From an uncultured Ignavibacteriota bacterium (GTDB taxonomy: Bacteria; Bacteroidota; Ignavibacteria; UBA10030; UBA8401), in assembly GCA_903907305.1 (NCBI GenBank), contig CAIVNT010000057.1, positions 1-8,206 on the forward strand: a stretch of 8,206 nt of DNA, given 5' to 3'. Shown here one piece after another: positions 1 through 5,735 of the stretch. Position numbers and translations under genes: made by a program. The notes below the pieces were generated by a model. That model was not told where the DNA came from and did not search any database. It worked only from the letters and a program-made list of their open reading frames with translations. Each line of letters opens with the position of its first letter. Positions within the stretch are counted from its first letter, which is position 1.

Positions 1-443
1 CCCTGTTTACTCCGGACATCGGCCTGTTGGGAAAATTTGTCGATCGCCGCGCTCAGCTCAACGCCATTCACCATCACATCATCCGATAATTGCTTCGGCA
101 ATTCGATCGCACCCGAACTTCCCAAATGAATGACCGTGCCGTCGAACGCACAGGACCAACTCTGCAGGAATACTTTCCCTTCCGTCTCGAACAATCCTCC
201 TTCAACACCCAGACTGATCACCGTTTCATTCTCGTGTTTCCGGAATGCATTCATTGCGCGGTTCTTTGCACCGGCAATCGTCTCTTCAAGTGAGATCGGC
301 ATATCGCTGACACCGCTCACTGCTTCTACCGATTCAAAGAGGATCGAAGAATATTCCTGATCAATGAACGGTGCAAGGCGTTCAACAGCCCTCTTCGCTC
401 CGTTGATCTTTGGTGAACGTGTACTTGCAATAATGATGAGCAT
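1..443 (-). CDS. yjjX: Inosine/xanthosine triphosphatase, YjjX/DUF84 family (3' end cut by window edge)
   Basis: Members of this family hydrolyse non-canonical purine triphosphates (ITP, XTP) in the cytosol and so keep deaminated purines out of nucleic acids. I translated 147 codons from an ATG at 443 without meeting a stop. Family marks are the N-terminal strand and loop MLIIIASTRSPKINGAKRA (residues 1-19, matching the usual STNPxK nucleotide-binding start), EETIAGAKNRAMNA (53-66), the VEGG motif (80-83), and the closing stretch GVELSAAID...DVRSKQ (127-147). Family proteins are about 170-180 residues, so some 25 C-terminal residues lie outside the window. The gene begins 18 nt after the cdd stop and is probably cotranscribed with it. 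No good Shine-Dalgarno sequence precedes the ATG. Family assignment is firm; actual substrate preference is taken from the family. Confidence 0.87.
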   Translation of the reverse strand, partial: MLIIIASTRSPKINGAKRAVERLAPFIDQEYSSILFESVEAVSGVSDMPISLEETIAGAKNRAMNAFRKHENETVISLGVEGGLFETEGKVFLQSWSCAFDGTVIHLGSSGAIELPKQLSDDVMVNGVELSAAIDKFSQQADVRSKQ

Positions 444-461
444 GATATTTCGGTGAGAGAA

Positions 462-869
462 TTACTTTTTCAATTTTTCAAGTGCCGGAGGAGTCGGAAA
501 GATCTTTTCGAATTTCAGAGACTTTGTTTTTCCGTCTGCCGAGACAAGGATGATCTCCGCATCTCCGCTTGCAAATTCCGAGATCACTTGACGGCAGGCA
601 CCGCACGGAGTAAGGAATGATTTTTCATCGGAGGTAACGGCTACTGCTACGATCTTTCGTTTTCCTGCAAATGCTGCCTGGAATACTGCATTACGCTCCG
701 CACAGATCGCAAGTCCGTAGGAAGCATTCTCCACATTACAGCCGGAGAATATCTCGCCGTCGCTTGTGAGGAGTGACGCGCCGACTCTGAACTTAGAGTA
801 CGGTGAGTAGGACGTTTTCTTTGCATCAACAGCCCGTTGTATCAATTCTTTTCGAATGGTCTTGTTCAT
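462..869 (-). CDS. cdd: Cytidine deaminase
   Basis: Converts cytidine and deoxycytidine to uridine and deoxyuridine in pyrimidine salvage; cytosolic. The 135-residue length fits the small homotetrameric zinc class. The catalytic motif CAERNAVF puts zinc ligand C56 and the proton-shuttling glutamate E58 in place. PCGACRQ supplies the other two zinc ligands, C89 and C92. The N-terminal substrate-binding stretch YSPYSKFRVGA (21-31) and GCNVENASYG (43-52) are also typical. The C-terminus ends IFPTPPALEKLKK, slightly different from the common LLPxxF tail. The ATG at 869 is preceded by GTGAGGA (874-880) with good spacing, one of the few clear Shine-Dalgarno sequences here. It lies 22 nt after the DUF971 gene and 18 nt before yjjX, and both Cdd and YjjX act on nucleosides or nucleotides. 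Confidence 0.96.
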   Translation of the reverse strand: MNKTIRKELIQRAVDAKKTSYSPYSKFRVGASLLTSDGEIFSGCNVENASYGLAICAERNAVFQAAFAGKRKIVAVAVTSDEKSFLTPCGACRQVISEFASGDAEIILVSADGKTKSLKFEKIFPTPPALEKLKK

Positions 870-873
870 TCAT

Positions 874-880
874 TCCTCAC
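874..880 (-). promoter_or_regulatory. Ribosome binding site of cdd
   Basis: On the minus strand GTGAGGA lies here, with GAGG ending 5 nt before the cdd ATG. It supports the start at 869 over the out-of-frame ATG that begins 4 nt earlier in GGAATGAATG. Confidence 0.6.
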
Positions 881-891
881 TTGATGTTGGA

Positions 892-1197
892 TCACTGCTG
901 TTTCTGATGGAGGTTCCGGAGATATTCCCATGCATACAAACCCGTATCGTGTGTGTCGCCCCAGGTGATCTGGATGGCATAACTTCCCACCGGAATGATC
1001 TTCATGATGGAATAGTGTCCCGGCAGTTTCGGTTTCACAACCGGCAGAATCTGATGCATCAGCACCGTCTCCCCTTTGCATTCGGCGCAGGGACATTCAT
1101 CGCGGAGCAGTCTGATGGACATCGGAGTGACACGTTGATCGTCCCACGTGAACGTGATTGTTTCGGGATCGGTTTGTTTAATGGAGATCGGTTTCAT
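892..1197 (-). CDS. DUF971 (GBBH-like N-terminal domain) protein, stand-alone
   Basis: A single-domain protein of 101 residues. The domain is the small zinc-binding N-terminal unit of gamma-butyrobetaine hydroxylase. In bacteria it also occurs alone or fused to Mrp/ApbC-type Fe-S carrier ATPases, and its role is not settled. Visible marks are the tryptophan strand TFTWDDQ (16-22), LRDECPCAEC with C35, C37 and C40, and the C-terminal block GSYAIQITWGDTHDTGLYAWEYLR (71-94), where H83 is the likely fourth zinc ligand. These residues match the Cys-Cys-Cys-His site of the human enzyme as I remember it. I chose the ATG at 1197. A TTG at 1206 would add only three residues and has no better ribosome site; a GGAC stretch sits just before the ATG. 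It starts 20 nt after the transporter stop and ends 22 nt before cdd. No hydroxylase domain follows, so it is not itself an oxygenase. Confidence 0.88.
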   Translation of the reverse strand: MKPISIKQTDPETITFTWDDQRVTPMSIRLLRDECPCAECKGETVLMHQILPVVKPKLPGHYSIMKIIPVGSYAIQITWGDTHDTGLYAWEYLRNLHQKQQ

Positions 1198-1217
1198 TGA
1201 GTCCAATTGATGATGGA

Positions 1218-2486
1218 TTATTTTCTCGGTTCAGCTATAAACTTATATAATATCATAAAGGAATTCACAGCAAGCAACGATGTAATCACAAAAATTGCCG
1301 GATAACCGATCGAGGGAACCATCAACCCGAATACGATGCCGATGAAGACTGTCGGCGCGGTGACGGTATTCATGATACCAATATACATCGGACGGTCATT
1401 TTCTCTGCACATTTCCGCAATGAATGCCTGGCGCGAGATCGCCTGGATCTGCACTGCACAGGCAAGGAAGAAGAAGACAAATCCATACATCAGAATATTG
1501 GTAGAGATCACTGCGAACAGCGCCGCACATGCGGAAGAGATCGACAGGACAAGCATGCTCGTCTTATGACCGTAGGTATCAGCCACGATGCCAAAGATGA
1601 TATTCGCGGCGACATTCGTGATCATCACGATCGCAGTGAATGTTCCGGCATAGGAGGGCGGAAGATTGAATTTTTCCACGGCATAGACAGAATAGAACGA
1701 AGATGCCGCTAGCGACATCAATGCAAAAGCATCCGCGATCAAAAAATTCCTGAAGTTCTTATTCGTGGCGATGATCTTCCAAGCATCCGAGAGGATATTT
1801 TTTTTCTGTTCATCCTGCTCGTCGCGGAGGGAGGGTGTTTCTTTCACCCGAACAAGGAAATTGAACGAGATCATCGTCATGATAAATGCCAGAAAGAAAA
1901 GCAGAGCAAAATTTAAAGGAAAGGAAACAGCGTAGAGAATAAAACTAACGATCGTCCCTCCCACCGCACCGGCAGCGGAGCCGAGCAATTGACGGATCCC
2001 CATCAGCCGTCCGCGCAGTTTCACCGGAACAGTTTTCGTAAAGACTTGGAACCACGGCAGTCCGGAAAATCCGCCGATCATCGGTATCAGAAAGATCATA
2101 AAGAGGAACAGCGGCACGGCAAATTCAGACGAGATCCTCCCGATCAAAAAGAATGCTGCGATACCGCACACCAGCAGCATAATGCGATGCATCAATCCCC
2201 AGAACGCCATCGGACCCATGAATTGAGTTCGTTTTCTCAACGAATGCGCAACGGCAATCCCGGGTATATTCTGTCCTATCCACCACAACACCTGCACCGA
2301 ACCGATGGAAACAGGACTTCCACCGAGTTCTTTCACAAAGATCGGAAGGATCGTCTGCATCGAAACGAGACTCATTCCAAGCACATAGAAGGAACCGTCC
2401 AACAAATGCATCATAATATTCTGCCGGAGTGTGCTGACCTGATCCCGGGGGAAATCAGATGGTGTGGGAAGTAATTTGGATAACAT
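1218..2486 (-). CDS. MFS transporter, 12 predicted membrane helices, substrate unknown
   Basis: A 422-residue inner-membrane secondary transporter of the major facilitator superfamily. Hydrophobic segments alternate in the usual 6+6 pattern, split by a charged cytoplasmic loop at about 213-235 (VRVKETPSLRDEQDEQKK). The N-terminus carries RQNIMMHLLDGSFYVLGMS (21-39) and a P48IFVKELGGSPVSIGSVQ segment, typical of a poorly characterised MFS group. The second half has a motif-A-like loop GIVADTYGHKTS (299-310), and KLRGRLMGIRQLLGS (156-170) lies near the start of helix 5. Nothing in the sequence identifies the cargo. It is the first gene of the minus-strand cluster; cargo related to nucleosides is conceivable from its cdd and yjjX neighbours but is only a guess. 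No clear Shine-Dalgarno precedes the ATG at 2486. Confidence 0.88.
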   Translation of the reverse strand: MLSKLLPTPSDFPRDQVSTLRQNIMMHLLDGSFYVLGMSLVSMQTILPIFVKELGGSPVSIGSVQVLWWIGQNIPGIAVAHSLRKRTQFMGPMAFWGLMHRIMLLVCGIAAFFLIGRISSEFAVPLFLFMIFLIPMIGGFSGLPWFQVFTKTVPVKLRGRLMGIRQLLGSAAGAVGGTIVSFILYAVSFPLNFALLFFLAFIMTMISFNFLVRVKETPSLRDEQDEQKKNILSDAWKIIATNKNFRNFLIADAFALMSLAASSFYSVYAVEKFNLPPSYAGTFTAIVMITNVAANIIFGIVADTYGHKTSMLVLSISSACAALFAVISTNILMYGFVFFFLACAVQIQAISRQAFIAEMCRENDRPMYIGIMNTVTAPTVFIGIVFGLMVPSIGYPAIFVITSLLAVNSFMILYKFIAEPRK

Positions 2487-2500
2487 ATGGTCATAAAATA

Positions 2501-2534
2501 CAAAAATCTCTCCGCTTTTTCAGTAATCTTCAAA
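2501..2534 (-). promoter_or_regulatory. Weak candidate promoter for the MFS-DUF971-cdd-yjjX cluster
   Basis: Read on the minus strand, TTTG (2531-2534) is followed after 22 nt by GATTTTTG (2501-2508), which is one mismatch from the Bacteroidota -7 element TAnnTTTG. It lies 14 nt before the transporter ATG. Spacing is slightly long and the region is AT-rich, so chance is a real alternative. This is the best candidate I can see in the divergent spacer for this direction. Confidence 0.2.
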
Positions 2535-2572
2535 TACCGAGAACATCAATTCAAAAAAATCTAAAAAAGTCA

Positions 2573-2642
2573 TCTCACGAAGGCACAAAGACGCAAAGGA
2601 CAAAGTTGGGATCATATTTTGCGCCTTGGCCTCTTTGTGAGA
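2573..2642. repeat. Imperfect inverted repeat, dispersed 'CACAAAG' type
   Basis: Left arm 2573-2597 (begins TCTCACGAAGGCACAAAGAC) and right arm 2618-2642 (begins TTTGCGCC, ends GTGAGA) are inverted copies with 19 of 25 positions matching. Two of the six mismatches still allow G-U pairs in RNA. The loop is about 20 nt. The outer TCTCAC and inner CGCAAA blocks match perfectly. It sits in the non-coding gap between divergent operons. From memory, purine-rich palindromes reading CACGAAGGCACAAAGACACAAAG occur as scattered intergenic elements in many unrelated environmental bacteria, without a known function. It could be a non-autonomous mobile palindrome, an mRNA-end structure, or a relic. There is no U tract, so a classical terminator is unlikely. 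Confidence 0.7.
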
Positions 2643-2684
2643 GATTCGTTTAAGGTTCCCATAGAGGTCTCAGTTCATTTAATC

Positions 2685-2717
2685 TGTGGCACCGCTTCCC
2701 ATTATTCCGTATCTTTG
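2685..2717 (+). promoter_or_regulatory. Candidate FCB-type promoter of the nusB operon
   Basis: TATCTTTG at 2710-2717 matches the Bacteroidota -7 consensus TAnnTTTG exactly. TGTG at 2685-2688, 21 nt upstream, is one base from the -33 TTTG core. The -7 box ends only 4 nt before the nusB ATG, so transcription would start at or next to the start codon and give a leaderless or nearly leaderless mRNA. No Shine-Dalgarno sequence precedes nusB, which agrees with that. This rests on the organism using this promoter class, which is inferred. Confidence 0.4.
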
Positions 2718-2721
2718 ATCT

Positions 2722-3207
2722 ATGACTGAGCAAAAAATACCGAAACGAAGACAGATCCGTGAATTAGTGATGCAGGCACTCTACGCCATCGAGATCTCCA
2801 AAGATGCACCGCAGCATGTTGTTGATACGATCCTCAGCGAACTGAAAGAGAACGGAGCGGATTTTGATTTTGCTCAATCGATGTTCATTAAGACCATCTC
2901 CCATCAAGCGGAGATCGACAAACGTCTCAAAGCCAAATCGGAACATTGGGATTTTCACCGTATCGCATTGATCGACAAGATCCTCCTCCGTATGAGCCTG
3001 TGCGAGATCCTCTACTTTCCGGATATTCCTCCGAAAGTGTCCATCAACGAAGCGATCGAGATCGCAAAAGATTACAGCACTGAAAGCAGCGGCACATTTA
3101 TCAACGGCATTATGGATGCTGTGCTGATCGAACTGAAAAAAGAAGGTGTGCTGAACAAGACCGGCCGCGGTCTGCTCGAGACGCAATCCAAAAAATCACA
3201 CACGTAA
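2722..3207 (+). CDS. nusB: Transcription antitermination factor NusB
   Basis: NusB binds BoxA RNA together with NusE (ribosomal protein S10) and takes part in rRNA antitermination complexes in the cytosol. This protein has 161 residues, within the family range. The N-terminal helix RRQIRELVMQALYAIEIS (9-26) corresponds to the conserved RxxREAALQALY start, including basic residues used in RNA binding. The C-terminal hallmark covers about 84-132 and includes DKILLRMSLCEILYFPDIPP, KVSINEAIEIAKDYSTESS and GTFINGIMDAVL. The ATG at 2722 is well supported, because the next Met is already inside the first conserved helix. It opens a plus-strand operon; the next gene starts 7 nt after its stop. Confidence 0.96.
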   Translation: MTEQKIPKRRQIRELVMQALYAIEISKDAPQHVVDTILSELKENGADFDFAQSMFIKTISHQAEIDKRLKAKSEHWDFHRIALIDKILLRMSLCEILYFPDIPPKVSINEAIEIAKDYSTESSGTFINGIMDAVLIELKKEGVLNKTGRGLLETQSKKSHT

Positions 3208-3214
3208 TTCCTTC

Positions 3215-4489
3215 ATGACATCCTCTCCGACACAATCGAACAGATTTCAGATCTTTGTTTGGACGTTGTTCGATTTTGCCAATACGTCATTCTCCGTTAT
3301 GATCGTCGCAGTCGGCTACTCTCTCTACTTTAAGGAGGTCGTTGCCGGCGGCAGCGGACGCGGCGACTTACTCTGGGGAATTGCCGTCAGTGTCTCCATG
3401 CTCCTTACAGCTCTCATCGCTCCCGTGCTCGGCGCTGCAGCAGATTTCTCGTCCCGCAGAAAACGGTTCCTTTTCGGATTCACCATCGTCAGCATCCTTT
3501 CCACTTCACTCCTCTATTTTGTGGATGCGGGTATGATCGTCACCGGAATGTTCCTGTTCATCATCGCCAATGTGGGATTCGAAGGAGGTCTGGTATTTTA
3601 TGACGCATTCCTCCCGAACCTTACCACCGAACGGAGTTACGGCCGTGTTTCCGGATACGGATTTGCGATGGGATATGTCGGCTCATTGGTCACACTGCTG
3701 ATTGCAATGCCGCTATATGCTGAAGGATTTGTTCCCGAAAATCTTCATAACATCAAAATCAGTTTTGTCATCGCCGCAGGAATTTTTCTGCTCTTCTCCG
3801 CTCCTTTGTTCATTTTCCTCCGGGATCATAAAACAAAATTTGAATATAAAGTTTCGTATGTGAAAGCCGGAATACAGCGCGTCAGCGAAACGATCGGTCA
3901 CCTGAAACAGTATACGAATGTCTCGCGTTTCCTTTTGGCATTCTTCATCTATAACGATGGAATCCTCACCGTCATTTCTTTTGCATCCATCTTCGCCACC
4001 CAGACGCTGCACTTCACGCTTAAAGAGGTCCTCGTCTTATTTGCGATCGTGCAGGCGTCCGGCATCATCGGCTCACTCTTCTTCGGTGTTGTTACGGACA
4101 AGATCGGCGCGAAGCGTACTATCGCGATCAATCTACTCATCTGGATCGGAGTCGTGACCGCTGCATATTTCGCTCAAACAAAAGAAATATTCTACCTTGT
4201 CGGTGCAATTGCCGGAAGTTCGATGGGCGCATCACAGGCCGCAAGCCGGAGTCTGATGGCACAATTGACTCCGAAAGAACGTGAAGCGGAATTTTTCGGA
4301 TTCTATGACGGATTATGCGGAAAAGCATCCGCTGTAGTCGGAACTTTTTTGTTCGGACTGATTTCGTATATTACCAATGACCAGCGTATCTCCGTCCTGA
4401 CGATCGGTCTTTTTTTTGTTGCCGGGCTCATCCTGTTGGAACGGGTCAGCGACAAAGTCCACATCAGAGCTGTCGAGGAAAACTCCTAA
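3215..4489 (+). CDS. MFS permease of the UMF1 / Atg22-like family
   Basis: A 424-residue integral inner-membrane protein with about 12 hydrophobic segments. Family marks are the first-helix signature VWTLFDFANTSFSVMI (15-30, compare WxLYDWANSAF), VFYDAFLPNL (127-136), GRVSGYGFAMGYVGS (143-157), YNDGI (246-250) and the second-half loop GVVTDKIGAKR (291-301). The C-terminal half has GASQAASRSLMAQLTP (338-353) and EFFGFYDGLCGKASA (359-373). The yeast homologue Atg22 exports amino acids from the vacuole; cargo of bacterial UMF1 members is generally unknown. No good ribosome site is visible; it begins 7 nt after nusB and its TAA overlaps the next ATG (TAATG), so expression is probably coupled within the operon. 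Unrelated in detail to the other MFS gene at 1218-2486. Confidence 0.9.
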   Translation: MTSSPTQSNRFQIFVWTLFDFANTSFSVMIVAVGYSLYFKEVVAGGSGRGDLLWGIAVSVSMLLTALIAPVLGAAADFSSRRKRFLFGFTIVSILSTSLLYFVDAGMIVTGMFLFIIANVGFEGGLVFYDAFLPNLTTERSYGRVSGYGFAMGYVGSLVTLLIAMPLYAEGFVPENLHNIKISFVIAAGIFLLFSAPLFIFLRDHKTKFEYKVSYVKAGIQRVSETIGHLKQYTNVSRFLLAFFIYNDGILTVISFASIFATQTLHFTLKEVLVLFAIVQASGIIGSLFFGVVTDKIGAKRTIAINLLIWIGVVTAAYFAQTKEIFYLVGAIAGSSMGASQAASRSLMAQLTPKEREAEFFGFYDGLCGKASAVVGTFLFGLISYITNDQRISVLTIGLFFVAGLILLERVSDKVHIRAVEENS

Positions 4490-4914
4490 TGATCAATGTA
4501 ATTCTCTTTTTGTTCCTTGTAACGATGCCGGTACAGCATTCCCCCGCAGTGAACGAACATGTGAAGATGGAAATATCCATTCAGACAAATGTCTCGGCAA
4601 AAACTTCTGTCGCTGTTTCCTTCCATTTAACACCGAGCGAAGGGATCCATATCAATACTTCCCCTGCAATTGAATTCGTCCTGGCAAAGGATTCGCCGTA
4701 TGAACTCTCGGGAAAACCGCAGTATAAAAAGAGCAAGAAAGACTATCTTGACCACACAATGCCGGTGACCATCACATTGAACGCGAAGAAAAATTCAATC
4801 GCAGGCAAAACATTGATCAAAGGGAAATTGAATTATTTTTATTGTTCCGATACTGAAGGCTGGTGCAGCCGTTTTAGTCAGCCGGTTGAGATAACAGTCG
4901 AGATCAAGCGATGA
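4489..4914 (+). CDS. Exported DsbD-alpha-like (disulfide reductase N-terminal domain) protein
   Basis: A 141-residue protein with a hydrophobic N-terminus (about 3-15, VILFLFLVTMPV) that looks like a short signal peptide, though no Lys or Arg precedes it. The rest resembles the immunoglobulin-like N-terminal domain of thiol:disulfide interchange protein DsbD. It has EGIHINTSP (51-59), spaced beta-strands, and the terminal block GKLNYFYCSDTEGWCSRFSQ with only two cysteines, C119 and C126. In DsbD the equivalent pair is C-x5-C; here it is C-x6-C. The membrane and thioredoxin domains of DsbD are absent. A periplasmic redox or thiol-relay role is therefore a family-based inference. GAGGA at 4475-4479 serves as ribosome site. 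The ATG overlaps the stop of the permease by 1 nt (TAATG), and its TGA overlaps lpxH (ATGA). Confidence 0.68.
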   Translation: MINVILFLFLVTMPVQHSPAVNEHVKMEISIQTNVSAKTSVAVSFHLTPSEGIHINTSPAIEFVLAKDSPYELSGKPQYKKSKKDYLDHTMPVTITLNAKKNSIAGKTLIKGKLNYFYCSDTEGWCSRFSQPVEITVEIKR

Positions 4915-5723
4915 AAAAGATCTTCTTCTTCTCGGATGTGCATTTGGGCCTTCAGGATTCCCTCCAGGAAAAATTAAAGGAACAGAGGCTGTTGAAATTT
5001 TTATCACACGTGGAACAGCATGGCGAGCAGCTCTTCATCATGGGCGATCTGTTCGATTATTGGTTTGAATACAAATACGTCATTCCCCGCGGTTACCATC
5101 ATGTGCTTTCCAAACTCGGTTCAATGGTGGAACTAGGGATCAAGATCCATTACATCGCCGGGAATCATGATTTCTGGCTGAAAGATTTCTTCCCGAACGA
5201 TCTCGGTATTCCCGTATATAAAGATCCGTTTGGAATTACTCTCTACGGCAAAAAATTCTTCCTGCACCACGGAGATGGACTCGCTCTGAACGACACCGGA
5301 TATCGTATTCTGAAAAAGATCCTGCGAAGTCCCATCAGCATTTTCCTTTTTTCACTTCTGCATCCGAATTGGACTGCTCCGCTTGCGCGAGGTTCATCCA
5401 AAACCAGCCGGGCATATACCGGCAATAAGGATTTCGGTGAGACGGACGGCATGATCAAATTCTCTGACGAAAAGATCAAAGAAGGATATGATTTCGTGGT
5501 GATGGGACACCGTCACAAACCGCTCCGTCATGTATCCGCAAAAGGTCTTTATCTCAATCTCGGCGACTGGCTCCAGTACAATACGTACGCAGAATTTGAC
5601 GGTTCCACGCTCGAGTTGAAAGAATGGAATGAATCTGCCGCTGAAATTCCGCTCGCACCAAAAGGAAAGAAATCTCCCCGCGCAATACAACGGAAACGAA
5701 CACCTGCAAAACGTTCCAAGTAA
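4911..5723 (+). CDS. lpxH: UDP-2,3-diacylglucosamine diphosphatase (lipid A synthesis)
   Basis: Cleaves UDP-2,3-diacylglucosamine to lipid X (2,3-diacylglucosamine 1-phosphate) and UMP, the fourth step of lipid A synthesis, on the cytosolic face of the inner membrane. The metallophosphoesterase ligands are all visible: SDVHLG (D9, H11), MGDLFDYWFEY (D46), AGNHDFW (N85, H86), LHHGDG (H120) and MGHRHKP (H200, H202). FDYWFE and the helical lid region at about 129-170 are typical of LpxH rather than of generic phosphoesterases. The fold ends near residue 240. The last 20 residues, 251-270, form a Lys/Arg-rich tail (10 K/R of 20) that is not part of the enzyme fold. The ATG overlaps the preceding stop (ATGA), and two in-frame TAA codons end the gene (5721-5726). 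Together with the following penicillin-binding protein this makes an envelope-building pair. Confidence 0.93.
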   Translation: MKKIFFFSDVHLGLQDSLQEKLKEQRLLKFLSHVEQHGEQLFIMGDLFDYWFEYKYVIPRGYHHVLSKLGSMVELGIKIHYIAGNHDFWLKDFFPNDLGIPVYKDPFGITLYGKKFFLHHGDGLALNDTGYRILKKILRSPISIFLFSLLHPNWTAPLARGSSKTSRAYTGNKDFGETDGMIKFSDEKIKEGYDFVVMGHRHKPLRHVSAKGLYLNLGDWLQYNTYAEFDGSTLELKEWNESAAEIPLAPKGKKSPRAIQRKRTPAKRSK

Positions 5724-5735
5724 TAATGAGTGATT

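Noticed and set aside
90..360. Plus-strand open frames near the left edge
   Set aside because: They run opposite the yjjX fragment, which has a continuous and recognisable family translation.
1198..1206. TTG start for the DUF971 gene at 1206
   Set aside because: It adds only three residues and has no better ribosome site than the ATG at 1197.
1989..2474. Plus-strand open frame of 161 codons
   Set aside because: Antisense to the MFS gene; product is rich in His, Arg and Gln, as expected for the reverse of a hydrophobic protein.
2764..3186. Minus-strand open frame of 140 codons
   Set aside because: Fully antisense to nusB, whose protein is conserved end to end; no family resemblance in the antisense product.
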